Assembly: GCA_029556045.1 (NCBI GenBank)
Contig: JAKQGS010000507.1
Location: 1 to 11,024, forward strand
Reading direction: 5' to 3'
DNA from: Pseudomonadota bacterium
Lineage (GTDB): Bacteria; Bdellovibrionota; Oligoflexia; Oligoflexales; Oligoflexaceae
DNA: 11,024 nt
Shown one piece after another: positions 1-5,933 of this stretch. A model generated the notes under the pieces. That model did not search any database and had not been told where the DNA came from. It was given only the letters and a program-made list of their open reading frames with translations. The first letter of the stretch is position 1, and every line of letters begins with the position of its first letter. The position numbers and the translations under genes were made by a program.

Positions 1-506
1 TTGAAAAAGCCGAACAGGCCTACCTTTGGGCACGCTCATCCAAGGCTACGAACCCGAAAGGCACCGCGAATTGGAGCAGCTACTATGAGCAGATGCTGCG
101 GGAATTGGCGGAGCGCAAGCCCCCCGCGAAAGTTCACGCCAAGACGCACCTGGTGACGGTGGAACAAAAAATCGTGGAGTTAACCCGTCTTCTTGAGACT
201 GTGAACTTTGCGCTGTTTCAGGGCTTTTATAAGAAGTTTGCCTCCCGTTATGAGTTGGTCGTCCATATCCTTGCGGTGTTGGAACTATCAAAATGGGGCA
301 AACTAAAAATTTATCAGCAGGAAGCCAGTGGTCCGATCTGGATATACCGCAGCGGCTTTGACGAAGCATTATTGCCCGTCAGTCGCGATAACCAGGATCG
401 ACTGGCGCAGCCGTTTATTCCGGAGCCCGCGGTTTTGCCGGAAGCGGTGTGGGATGTGACCAGCATGCCTGGCGTGAAAATCATTGAACCAGAACCGGAG
501 ATGTAG
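1..506 (+). CDS. scpA: ScpA, segregation and condensation protein A (3' part, start outside the window)
   Basis: This is the C-terminal part of the kleisin subunit of the SMC-ScpAB condensin, which bridges the SMC heads and helps compact and segregate the chromosome. The frame is open from base 3, with about 167 codons before the TAG at 504-506; the N-terminal SMC-binding region lies off the window. The best evidence is the C-terminal winged-helix signature near 230-350, reading RYELVVHILAVLELSKWGKL followed by a short beta strand ending in IWIYR. This matches the usual 'FLALLEL...G.I...Q...FGDI' end of ScpA. A tail of about 45 residues rich in Pro and Glu follows. scpB starts 5 bases after the stop, which is the usual scpA-scpB pairing and supports the call. 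No internal start is needed: an ATG at 93 exists, but the frame is open and conserved upstream of it. Confidence 0.88.
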   Translation, partial: EKAEQAYLWARSSKATNPKGTANWSSYYEQMLRELAERKPPAKVHAKTHLVTVEQKIVELTRLLETVNFALFQGFYKKFASRYELVVHILAVLELSKWGKLKIYQQEASGPIWIYRSGFDEALLPVSRDNQDRLAQPFIPEPAVLPEAVWDVTSMPGVKIIEPEPEM

Positions 507-511
507 GCGTT

Positions 512-1801
512 ATGACTGATAACCCGCATGAGTCATCATCACCCCATAAAAAGAAAGCTGCTCGTCAGAGCAGCGTTGTGCAGCCGGAGCTGCCCTTCGC
601 GGAGGAAACCCTCGCGGAGGTGACCGCAGCGGCCCCTGTGGATGTCAGCGACGATGGCGACCTTCTGGGGGTCGACGACTTTATCGAGTTTTTTGCCGAG
701 GAAACCAGCCCTACGGGGTCGCCTCTTAGTATTTTTCGCCTGGCTCCTGAAAGGGCGGCCGAAGTGGTCGTGGCGAATACCGATGGCGTGACCATTGAAG
801 TCAAAACCAAAAAACCAAAAGCCGAAGCGGCCCCTGAGCCGGAGGCTCCGGTACTTTTGAAATTTGAGGAAGCCCTGACCCTGGAGGGTCAAGTGGAAGC
901 GGTGGTTTTTGCAGCGCCCAAGCCGCTGCAGCCCTCCGAAATTCTGGATGTTCTGCAGGATGATGAAATGACCATCACCCAGGAGCAAATTGAGGCAGCC
1001 CTGAATAGTCTGATGCGGCTCTATGGTGAGCGGGCCGGCGGCTTTCGCCTGGAGCACCTCAAAGGGGAAGGTTACCAGTTTCGCACCGTACCCGCCGCCA
1101 TGCCGATCATGGAGCGGCTGTTCACATCCCGCCCGCGCCCCTTGTCGCGGGCGGCTTTGGAAACCCTGGCGATCATCGCCTACCGCCAGCCGGTCACCCG
1201 CGCGGACGTGGAGCATGTCCGGGGCGTCGACGCCGGCAGTGCGATCAAAAACCTCCTGGATCGCAATATGATTCAGTGCGTGGGCCGCAAAGAGGATGCA
1301 GGACGTCCGATGTTGTTTGGCACAACCAACGAATTTCTCAAGGTTTTCCGTGTACCAAGCCTGAGCCAATTGCCGCCGCTTTCGTCCTTTCAGCCGTCGC
1401 CTGAATTGATGGCGGAAGCCCGCAACAAACTGGAAAACAGCGATCAGGAGATCGATGTGGAAGGGTTTGTGGGGGATGAGGAGTACCAAGAGGGTCAGGT
1501 CGTCGGGGAGGAATCCCTGGAGGAGGCTGTGGTCGCTCCCGAGGTCGAGCACACAGAGGCCGATCGCGAGGAAGAGGCCATGTGGGCTGAACGATTGGCG
1601 GAAGATTATGGACGGGGCGAGGAAGTCGTAATAAAAGGGGCTCAGTTCGACAAAGAGGGCTTTGACGAGGAACTTTTGGAAGTTGAGGAAAACGGTCTTG
1701 GAGAATCAGCGGATACGGATTCAGAAATGGATGTCGGAGATGGGGATAGCATCCCGCCGCGAGGCCGAGACATGGATCAAGGAGGGGAGGATCAAGGTTA
1801 A
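512..1801 (+). CDS. scpB: ScpB, segregation and condensation protein B with long N- and C-terminal extensions
   Basis: ScpB is the KITE-type dimeric partner of ScpA in the SMC complex. The conserved core spans about residues 124-283. It has a first winged helix (LEGQVEAVVFAAPKPL, 124-139) and a second with the hallmark LETLAIIAYRQPVTRADVE (216-234), then GRKEDAGRPMLFGTTNEFL (258-276). At 429 residues it is about twice the usual 180-220. Residues 1-120 are an extra low-complexity Ala/Pro/Glu region, and 284-429 are a strongly acidic tail, probably disordered. ATG at 512 follows the scpA stop by 5 bases, with GGAG at 497-500 as a possible ribosome site. The last ~100 bp also encode the start of the rluB-like protein in another frame. 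Identity of the core is secure; the role of the extensions is unknown. Confidence 0.93.
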   Translation: MTDNPHESSSPHKKKAARQSSVVQPELPFAEETLAEVTAAAPVDVSDDGDLLGVDDFIEFFAEETSPTGSPLSIFRLAPERAAEVVVANTDGVTIEVKTKKPKAEAAPEPEAPVLLKFEEALTLEGQVEAVVFAAPKPLQPSEILDVLQDDEMTITQEQIEAALNSLMRLYGERAGGFRLEHLKGEGYQFRTVPAAMPIMERLFTSRPRPLSRAALETLAIIAYRQPVTRADVEHVRGVDAGSAIKNLLDRNMIQCVGRKEDAGRPMLFGTTNEFLKVFRVPSLSQLPPLSSFQPSPELMAEARNKLENSDQEIDVEGFVGDEEYQEGQVVGEESLEEAVVAPEVEHTEADREEEAMWAERLAEDYGRGEEVVIKGAQFDKEGFDEELLEVEENGLGESADTDSEMDVGDGDSIPPRGRDMDQGGEDQG

Positions 1802-2456
1802 CGGAACCGTTGTCACAGAGATGGGGTTTAAAATCGACCCCGAAAACGACGATGTTTTGGTTAACAATAAGTCCGTCCTGAAGAAAGCCCCCTCCAAAGT
1901 TTATTGGTTGCTGCACAAACCGGACAAAACCCTCACCAGCCGACGCTCCCAGGGGGAGCAGCTGACCATTTTTGATCTGCCCAGTCTGGCCAAAATCCCC
2001 TTTCTGGTTTTCCCGGTAGGTCGCCTCGACTATCGAACGGAAGGTCTTCTGCTGCTTTCCAACGATGGTGAACTGGTGCATCGCCTGGCCCATCCCCAGT
2101 ACAAACTGCCGCGGCACTACCAGGTTTTGGTATCCGGTAAACTTTCGCCGGATGAGGAAAAAAAACTCACCGGTGGCATCGTTCTGGAGGATGGTCCCGT
2201 CAAGCGGGTGGACCTCCAGTATGCTCATGGACAAAACATGGGAGCCAGCAAAGGAAGCTGGTATTTCATTACAGTGTATGAGGGACGCAATCGCCTGGTT
2301 CGCCGCCTTTTTGAAGCGGTGGGACACAAAGTTGTGCGGTTGATCCGCACTGGGTTTGGAGATTTGCGCCTTGAAGAGAATCTGGTCCCGGGCGAATACC
2401 GGCAGTTGACATCAGAGGAAATTCGTCAGCTTAAGAAAGCGACGGACTTGGAATAA
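1698..2456 (+). CDS. rluB: RluB/RsuA-family ribosomal RNA pseudouridine synthase
   Basis: This enzyme isomerises uridine to pseudouridine in ribosomal RNA. The chosen start is TTG at 1698, with GAGG at 1685-1688 nine bases upstream, giving 252 residues. It puts the S4 RNA-binding domain (RIRIQKWMSEMGIASRREAE, 5-24, then GRIKVNG) right at the N-terminus, as in the family. The catalytic motif GRLDYRTEGLLLLSND (108-123) carries the nucleophile Asp111. The family C-terminal motif EGRNRLVRRLFEAVGHKVVRL spans 195-215, split by no gap. A TTG at 1662 in the same frame is possible but has only two bases between it and a purine-rich stretch. Whether the target is 23S (RluB-like) or 16S (RsuA-like) rRNA cannot be settled by eye; linkage to scpAB favours RluB. 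The start lies about 104 bp inside scpB, so translation is probably coupled. Confidence 0.9.
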   Translation: MENQRIRIQKWMSEMGIASRREAETWIKEGRIKVNGTVVTEMGFKIDPENDDVLVNNKSVLKKAPSKVYWLLHKPDKTLTSRRSQGEQLTIFDLPSLAKIPFLVFPVGRLDYRTEGLLLLSNDGELVHRLAHPQYKLPRHYQVLVSGKLSPDEEKKLTGGIVLEDGPVKRVDLQYAHGQNMGASKGSWYFITVYEGRNRLVRRLFEAVGHKVVRLIRTGFGDLRLEENLVPGEYRQLTSEEIRQLKKATDLE

Positions 2457-2476
2457 TTGCAGCGGAACATGTTGCT

Positions 2477-2483
2477 GAGGAGG
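2477..2483 (+). promoter_or_regulatory. Strong Shine-Dalgarno site for the FAH-family gene
   Basis: GAGGAGG sits seven bases before the ATG at 2491. It is the strongest ribosome-binding site seen in this cluster and fixes the start. It suggests the downstream gene is initiated independently and well, even though it is probably co-transcribed with rluB 34 bases upstream. Confidence 0.7.
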
Positions 2484-2490
2484 ACTCAAG

Positions 2491-3474
2491 ATGAAATTAG
2501 GCACCCTGAAAAACGGCACCCGGGACGGTCAGTTGGTGGTGGTGAAGAAAGATAACTCCACCTACACCAGTGCGGAAAAAATCGCCCCGACCATGCAGGC
2601 GGCTCTTGATAACTGGCATGAAACGGCTCCCAAGCTGGAGGCCCTTTCCCGCGATCTGAACCAGGGAGTGATCAAAGGCAGCCCCGTCGATGTTAAAAAT
2701 TTCCTGTCACCGTTACCACGGGCTTATGAATGGGTGGATGGATCCGCCTACATCAATCACATAGTTCTGGTGCGCAAGGCCCGCGATGCCGAGCCGCCGG
2801 AGACCCTGCGCACTGATCCCCTGGTTTACCAAGGGGGATCCAGCGTCTTTTTATCCCCCACGGAAGATATCTACCTGGCGGATCGCAACTGGGGCTGCGA
2901 CTTTGAGTCCGAAGTCGCAGTGGTGATGGGAGACACACCGCAGGGAGTTAAAAAAGAGGATGCCCATAAATACGTCCGTTTGGTCATGATTGTGAACGAT
3001 GTATCTCTGCGCAACCTGATTCCGGCGGAGCTGGCCAAAGGTTTTGGATTTTTTACCTCCAAGCCGGCCAGTGCATTTGGACCCTTTGCGGTGACTCCCG
3101 ATGAATTGGGGTCAGCGTGGAAGGATGGCCGGGTTCATTTGAATCTGGTGACCATGTTGAATGGCCAAAAATTTGGTGACCCCAACGCTGGCCCGGAAAT
3201 GCATTTTTCCTTTTATGAACTGATGGAGCATATTGCCAAGACCCGCAGTTATGGGGCTGGCACTGTTCTTGGCAGCGGCACCGTATCCAACGAGGACCGC
3301 AGCCGTGGCTCCTCCTGTCTGGCGGAAAAACGGATGATTGAAACCATCGACACCGGAACAGCCGTCACCCCCTTCCTCAAGGATGGGGATAAGATCGAGA
3401 TTGCCCTGATGGGGGCGGACGGCAGTGAGGTCTGCGGTCGTATCAGTCAGAAAGTGACCGAAAAAAAGCCCTAA
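2491..3474 (+). CDS. Fumarylacetoacetate hydrolase (FAH) family protein
   Basis: This 327-residue protein belongs to the FAH superfamily, which hydrolyses or decarboxylates beta-diketo acids and related compounds with a bound divalent metal. Residues 1-75 look like the N-terminal FAH cap. The catalytic fold follows from about 80, with the metal-ligand pattern DFESEVAVVMG (Glu139 and Glu141) and VNDVSLRN (Asp170), then the loop SKPASAFGPF (190-199) and the late motif GAGTVLGSGTVSNED (256-269). Length and order resemble the bacterial ~330-residue group that includes the fumarylacetoacetase step of the homogentisate pathway. No other tyrosine-degradation gene is present, so the substrate is not assigned. 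It follows rluB by 34 bases on the same strand and is probably the last gene of the scpA operon. The family call is firm; fumarylacetoacetase itself is only one possibility. Confidence 0.88.
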   Translation: MKLGTLKNGTRDGQLVVVKKDNSTYTSAEKIAPTMQAALDNWHETAPKLEALSRDLNQGVIKGSPVDVKNFLSPLPRAYEWVDGSAYINHIVLVRKARDAEPPETLRTDPLVYQGGSSVFLSPTEDIYLADRNWGCDFESEVAVVMGDTPQGVKKEDAHKYVRLVMIVNDVSLRNLIPAELAKGFGFFTSKPASAFGPFAVTPDELGSAWKDGRVHLNLVTMLNGQKFGDPNAGPEMHFSFYELMEHIAKTRSYGAGTVLGSGTVSNEDRSRGSSCLAEKRMIETIDTGTAVTPFLKDGDKIEIALMGADGSEVCGRISQKVTEKKP

Positions 3475-3487
3475 GTTGCCAATAATT

Positions 3488-3496
3488 TGGTATAAT
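3488..3496 (+). promoter_or_regulatory. Candidate extended -10 promoter before the histidine kinase
   Basis: The bases TGGTATAAT match an extended -10 element (TGn followed by a perfect TATAAT at 3491-3496). No good -35 lies at the proper distance, which is typical for extended -10 promoters. Transcription would start near 3503, giving a leader of about 90 bases. The -10 box overlaps the left arm of an inverted repeat, so a protein bound there could block it. This is a prediction from sequence only. Confidence 0.45.
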
Positions 3497-3539
3497 TTGG
3501 GAGGCTATGCAGGTAATTATGCAGAGCACCCCAAATTAT
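3492..3539. repeat. Inverted and direct repeats in the intergenic region
   Basis: A perfect 10-bp inverted repeat is formed by ATAATTTGGG (3492-3501) and CCCAAATTAT (3530-3539). Between and across the arms lie direct repeats: TATGCAG at 3506-3512 and 3518-3524, and AATTATGC at 3515-3522 and 3534-3541. A further TAATTTGG copy sits at 3483-3490. The density of repeats around a -10 box suggests operator sites or an RNA fold; which one cannot be told from the sequence alone. Confidence 0.5.
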
Positions 3540-3544
3540 GCTAT

Positions 3545-3567
3545 AAATGCATGGAAGCATTTTTTTA
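3545..3567 (+). terminator. Hairpin with T-run, terminator or attenuator
   Basis: AAATGC (3545-3550) pairs with GCATTT (3557-3562) around the six-base loop ATGGAA, and the T-run extends to 3567. It is a short, AT-rich stem, so termination may be weak. It could end the scpA-FAH transcript, or act as an attenuator for a transcript starting near 3503, since the kinase ATG lies only 25 bases further on. Confidence 0.5.
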
Positions 3568-3592
3568 ATATCAGGACGCGATAGGACGTTGC

Positions 3593-5146
3593 ATGCCAAC
3601 ACTTGTGCAGATGTTGCGGGAATCAAAGGACTGGATTTTGTATCTGCACACAGTGTCGGTGCGAGAGCACGCCTCTCTGGATGATTTGAAGAAACTCCTC
3701 CTACTGGAGAGCAAGGATGCCGTGGTGGTGGTTAACCGCAACGGCGAGCCCGTCAAATTTATTCCTGGCCCCCATAAAAAATCCATCCTGACCCTGTTGG
3801 GTACCCACAAGTCGATTGCGGACCTGCCGCTGCCCCGTATCGTGGTGCTCTCAGAGGAATCGGATATCAGCGAAATGGATGCCGCCCTGGAACAGGCGGG
3901 GCCGATGGACGTCCGTTTTTTCCTGATCACCCGTAAGGGTATACCGTATGGCTTCCTGTCGGAAGTGAATCTGATGAAGGCGCTGGCTGCCGCCATGACC
4001 ACGCGGGAAAAGCAGGAGTTTGTGCTGCGTACCGAAATGAAAAAAATGCGGGAGTCGCTGGATTACACCCTGCACGATATCAAGGGACCCCTGACCATCA
4101 TCAGTCATTGCGCCCATCTCCTGGAAATGGCGGGTGACCGTGACGCCAAGGGGCATGAACTGATCAAAAAAATCATCCTGAACTCGTCAAAGATCATCGA
4201 TCTTGCCAGCGGCTTTCTCAGTGCGGGTCAGATTTCGGCGGGCCATTACAAGGGAGTGCGAGCCTGGATTGAAGCCCACCTGTTTGTCAGCCAGGTGGCG
4301 GATGATCTGGCGGATGTGGCAACCATGCGGGGGATTCACCTCCGGGTGGAAGGCATCGCTCCAGGCCGTATCTTTATCGACAAGAGCCTGATGACAAGAG
4401 CCCTGCAGAATCTGGTGGAAAACGCCATCAAACATTCCCCGCAAAAAATGGATATATTCATCACCAGCGAAGTCAAAGCCATCAACGGTCTCGATCATCT
4501 TTTGATTCATGTGATCGATGAAGGCCCCGGCATTCCCCACGGCCAATTGGATGAAATCTTCACGGCATTTAAACAGGTTTCTGGAACCCAGCAGGATCTC
4601 ATCCCGGGGGTTGGCCTTGGGCTGACCATTGCATCCAAGTTCGTGGAAGCTCATGGTGGCTGGCTGGAGGCTCATAATAATCCTAATGGTGGGGCCACGT
4701 TCACGCTGGTGATTCCGAACTTTGAGGCCGACAAACTTGCTGCAGCTCCTGAGCCGGCTGCGGGAGCGGTGCGGCCCATGCGGATTCTGGTGGTGGATGA
4801 CGATCCGGATATTGTGGAGTATGTGGCGGAGACGATCCGCGATATGGGTCATCAACCGATCGGCGTGGCAAACTCCATCGACGCTCTTCAGGAAATTCGC
4901 GCTCATAAGCCCGACCTGGCTTTGATCGACATCATCATGCCCGGCATGAGTGGTCTGGAATTGCTGGAGGCCATGCAAATGGAAGGGCTGGTATTTCCGG
5001 CCTATCTCTTTAGTGGCAAGTTCCCCGAAGAGACCGCCGCCAAAATCGCCCGCGACAACGGGGCGGAAGGCTATCTCAATAAACCATTGGAGTTGGCCAA
5101 ACTAAGGCCGGTGATCAATCGGCACATGGGCCATCTGTCACACTGA
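3593..5146 (+). CDS. Cytoplasmic hybrid histidine kinase with CBS-like sensor pair and C-terminal receiver
   Basis: This 517-residue signalling protein should autophosphorylate and pass phosphate to its own receiver. No signal peptide or membrane segment is seen, so it acts in the cytoplasm. Residues 14-60 and 80-132 each show a CBS-like strand-helix pattern (DAVVVVNRNGEPVKFI and RFFLITRKGIPYGFLSE); CBS pairs often bind adenine nucleotides, but the match is by eye. A linker helix leads to the H-box TLHDIKGPLTII with His161. The HATPase has the N-box NLVENAIKH (Asn277), G1 DEGPGIP (Asp309) and G2 GVGLGL (339-344). A Pro/Ala linker (383-394) precedes the receiver, with acidic residues 402-404, phosphoacceptor Asp446, Ser474 and Lys497. 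No DNA-binding output domain follows. AGGA at 3583-3586 is the ribosome site. It runs 9 bp into the convergent SDR gene. Target and partner are unknown. Confidence 0.92.
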   Translation: MPTLVQMLRESKDWILYLHTVSVREHASLDDLKKLLLLESKDAVVVVNRNGEPVKFIPGPHKKSILTLLGTHKSIADLPLPRIVVLSEESDISEMDAALEQAGPMDVRFFLITRKGIPYGFLSEVNLMKALAAAMTTREKQEFVLRTEMKKMRESLDYTLHDIKGPLTIISHCAHLLEMAGDRDAKGHELIKKIILNSSKIIDLASGFLSAGQISAGHYKGVRAWIEAHLFVSQVADDLADVATMRGIHLRVEGIAPGRIFIDKSLMTRALQNLVENAIKHSPQKMDIFITSEVKAINGLDHLLIHVIDEGPGIPHGQLDEIFTAFKQVSGTQQDLIPGVGLGLTIASKFVEAHGGWLEAHNNPNGGATFTLVIPNFEADKLAAAPEPAAGAVRPMRILVVDDDPDIVEYVAETIRDMGHQPIGVANSIDALQEIRAHKPDLALIDIIMPGMSGLELLEAMQMEGLVFPAYLFSGKFPEETAAKIARDNGAEGYLNKPLELAKLRPVINRHMGHLSH

Positions 5147-5911
5147 TATGATGTCCCGGTGGACCTTGCCAACCGACGCCTGTGCGGTGGGCATGATGAT
5201 GATATCGTCCAGATTCACATGAGCGGGTCGGGTGGTGGCAAAGGCGATGCACTCGGCGATATCCCGCCCCGTCAGAGGTTGAACGCCTCGATACACCTGC
5301 TTGGCTTTTTCTTTGTCCTGATAAAAACGCACTTCGCTAAATTCGGTTTCCACCATGCCGGGATCGATGGACGTGACCCGGATACCGGTGCCGTTGACCT
5401 CAAGTCGCAGGGTTTGGGAGATGGCTTTAATGGCATGCTTGGAGGCACAGTAAACGCTGCCTCCCTCATAGACCTGATGGCCGGCAATCGAGCCAAGCAT
5501 CACCACATGGCCTTTTTTATTTTTAATCATGGTGGGCAGGATAGCGCGGGTGACCCGCATAACCCCCATCACATTGGTGTCGATGACGGTCTCCCAGTCA
5601 CTCATGCGGCCGGTGGCCACATGATCCATCCCCAAAACCAACCCGGCGTTATTCACCAGAATATCGAGATCATACTGGCACCATTCCAGGGCCTGACGGG
5701 TAAAGTGCACCACCGACTCATCGCTGCGAACATCAAGAGGCAGAGCCAATACAGCCCGCGCACCCTTGGTGGTCAGAGCCTGCGACACGTCCGTCAGTCT
5801 TTCCTCGCGTCGTCCACCGACCACCAGTGAGTAACCCATTTCCGCAAATACTTCCGCCGTTGCCAGTCCAATACCGCTGGTGGCTCCGGTGATACAAACA
5901 AAACGATGCAT
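5138..5911 (-). CDS. Short-chain dehydrogenase/reductase, YdfG-like
   Basis: A 257-residue classical SDR, an NAD(P)-dependent oxidoreductase of alcohols or hydroxy acids. The Rossmann motif TGATSGIG is at 8-15, NNAG at 87-90, Asn113 in the helix-4 position, and the triad Ser141, Tyr154 and Lys158 in YCASKHA. The basic run GGRREERL (32-39) after the second strand favours NADP. The stretch SEVRFYQDKEKAKQVYRGV (192-210), followed by QPLTGRDIAE, is like the E. coli YdfG group (3-hydroxy acid/serine dehydrogenases), so that activity is a reasonable guess, not a proof. The purine-rich GAGGACAGGA lies just upstream of the ATG at 5911. It starts 22 bases after the R3H gene and is the last gene of the minus-strand operon. 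Its 3' end overlaps the convergent kinase gene by 9 bp. Confidence 0.9.
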   Translation of the reverse strand: MHRFVCITGATSGIGLATAEVFAEMGYSLVVGGRREERLTDVSQALTTKGARAVLALPLDVRSDESVVHFTRQALEWCQYDLDILVNNAGLVLGMDHVATGRMSDWETVIDTNVMGVMRVTRAILPTMIKNKKGHVVMLGSIAGHQVYEGGSVYCASKHAIKAISQTLRLEVNGTGIRVTSIDPGMVETEFSEVRFYQDKEKAKQVYRGVQPLTGRDIAECIAFATTRPAHVNLDDIIIMPTAQASVGKVHRDIISV

Positions 5912-5933
5912 AGTCCTGTCCTCAACCCAAAAT

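Noticed and set aside
539..1552. 337-codon minus-strand open frame
   Set aside because: Antisense shadow of scpB, whose winged-helix core is plainly conserved; the antisense protein shows no recognisable motif.
1662..1697. TTG at 1662 as start of the pseudouridine synthase
   Set aside because: Only two bases separate it from a possible ribosome site, and it adds 12 residues before the S4 domain. Kept as an alternative, not the main call.
1338..2327. 329-codon minus-strand open frame
   Set aside because: Antisense to scpB and the pseudouridine synthase; Pro/Arg-rich with no motif.
4187..4978. 263-codon minus-strand open frame
   Set aside because: Antisense to the kinase HATPase and receiver; His/Gln-rich composition typical of a shadow frame.
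5159..5830. 223-codon plus-strand open frame
   Set aside because: Antisense to the SDR gene, which carries the full set of SDR motifs.
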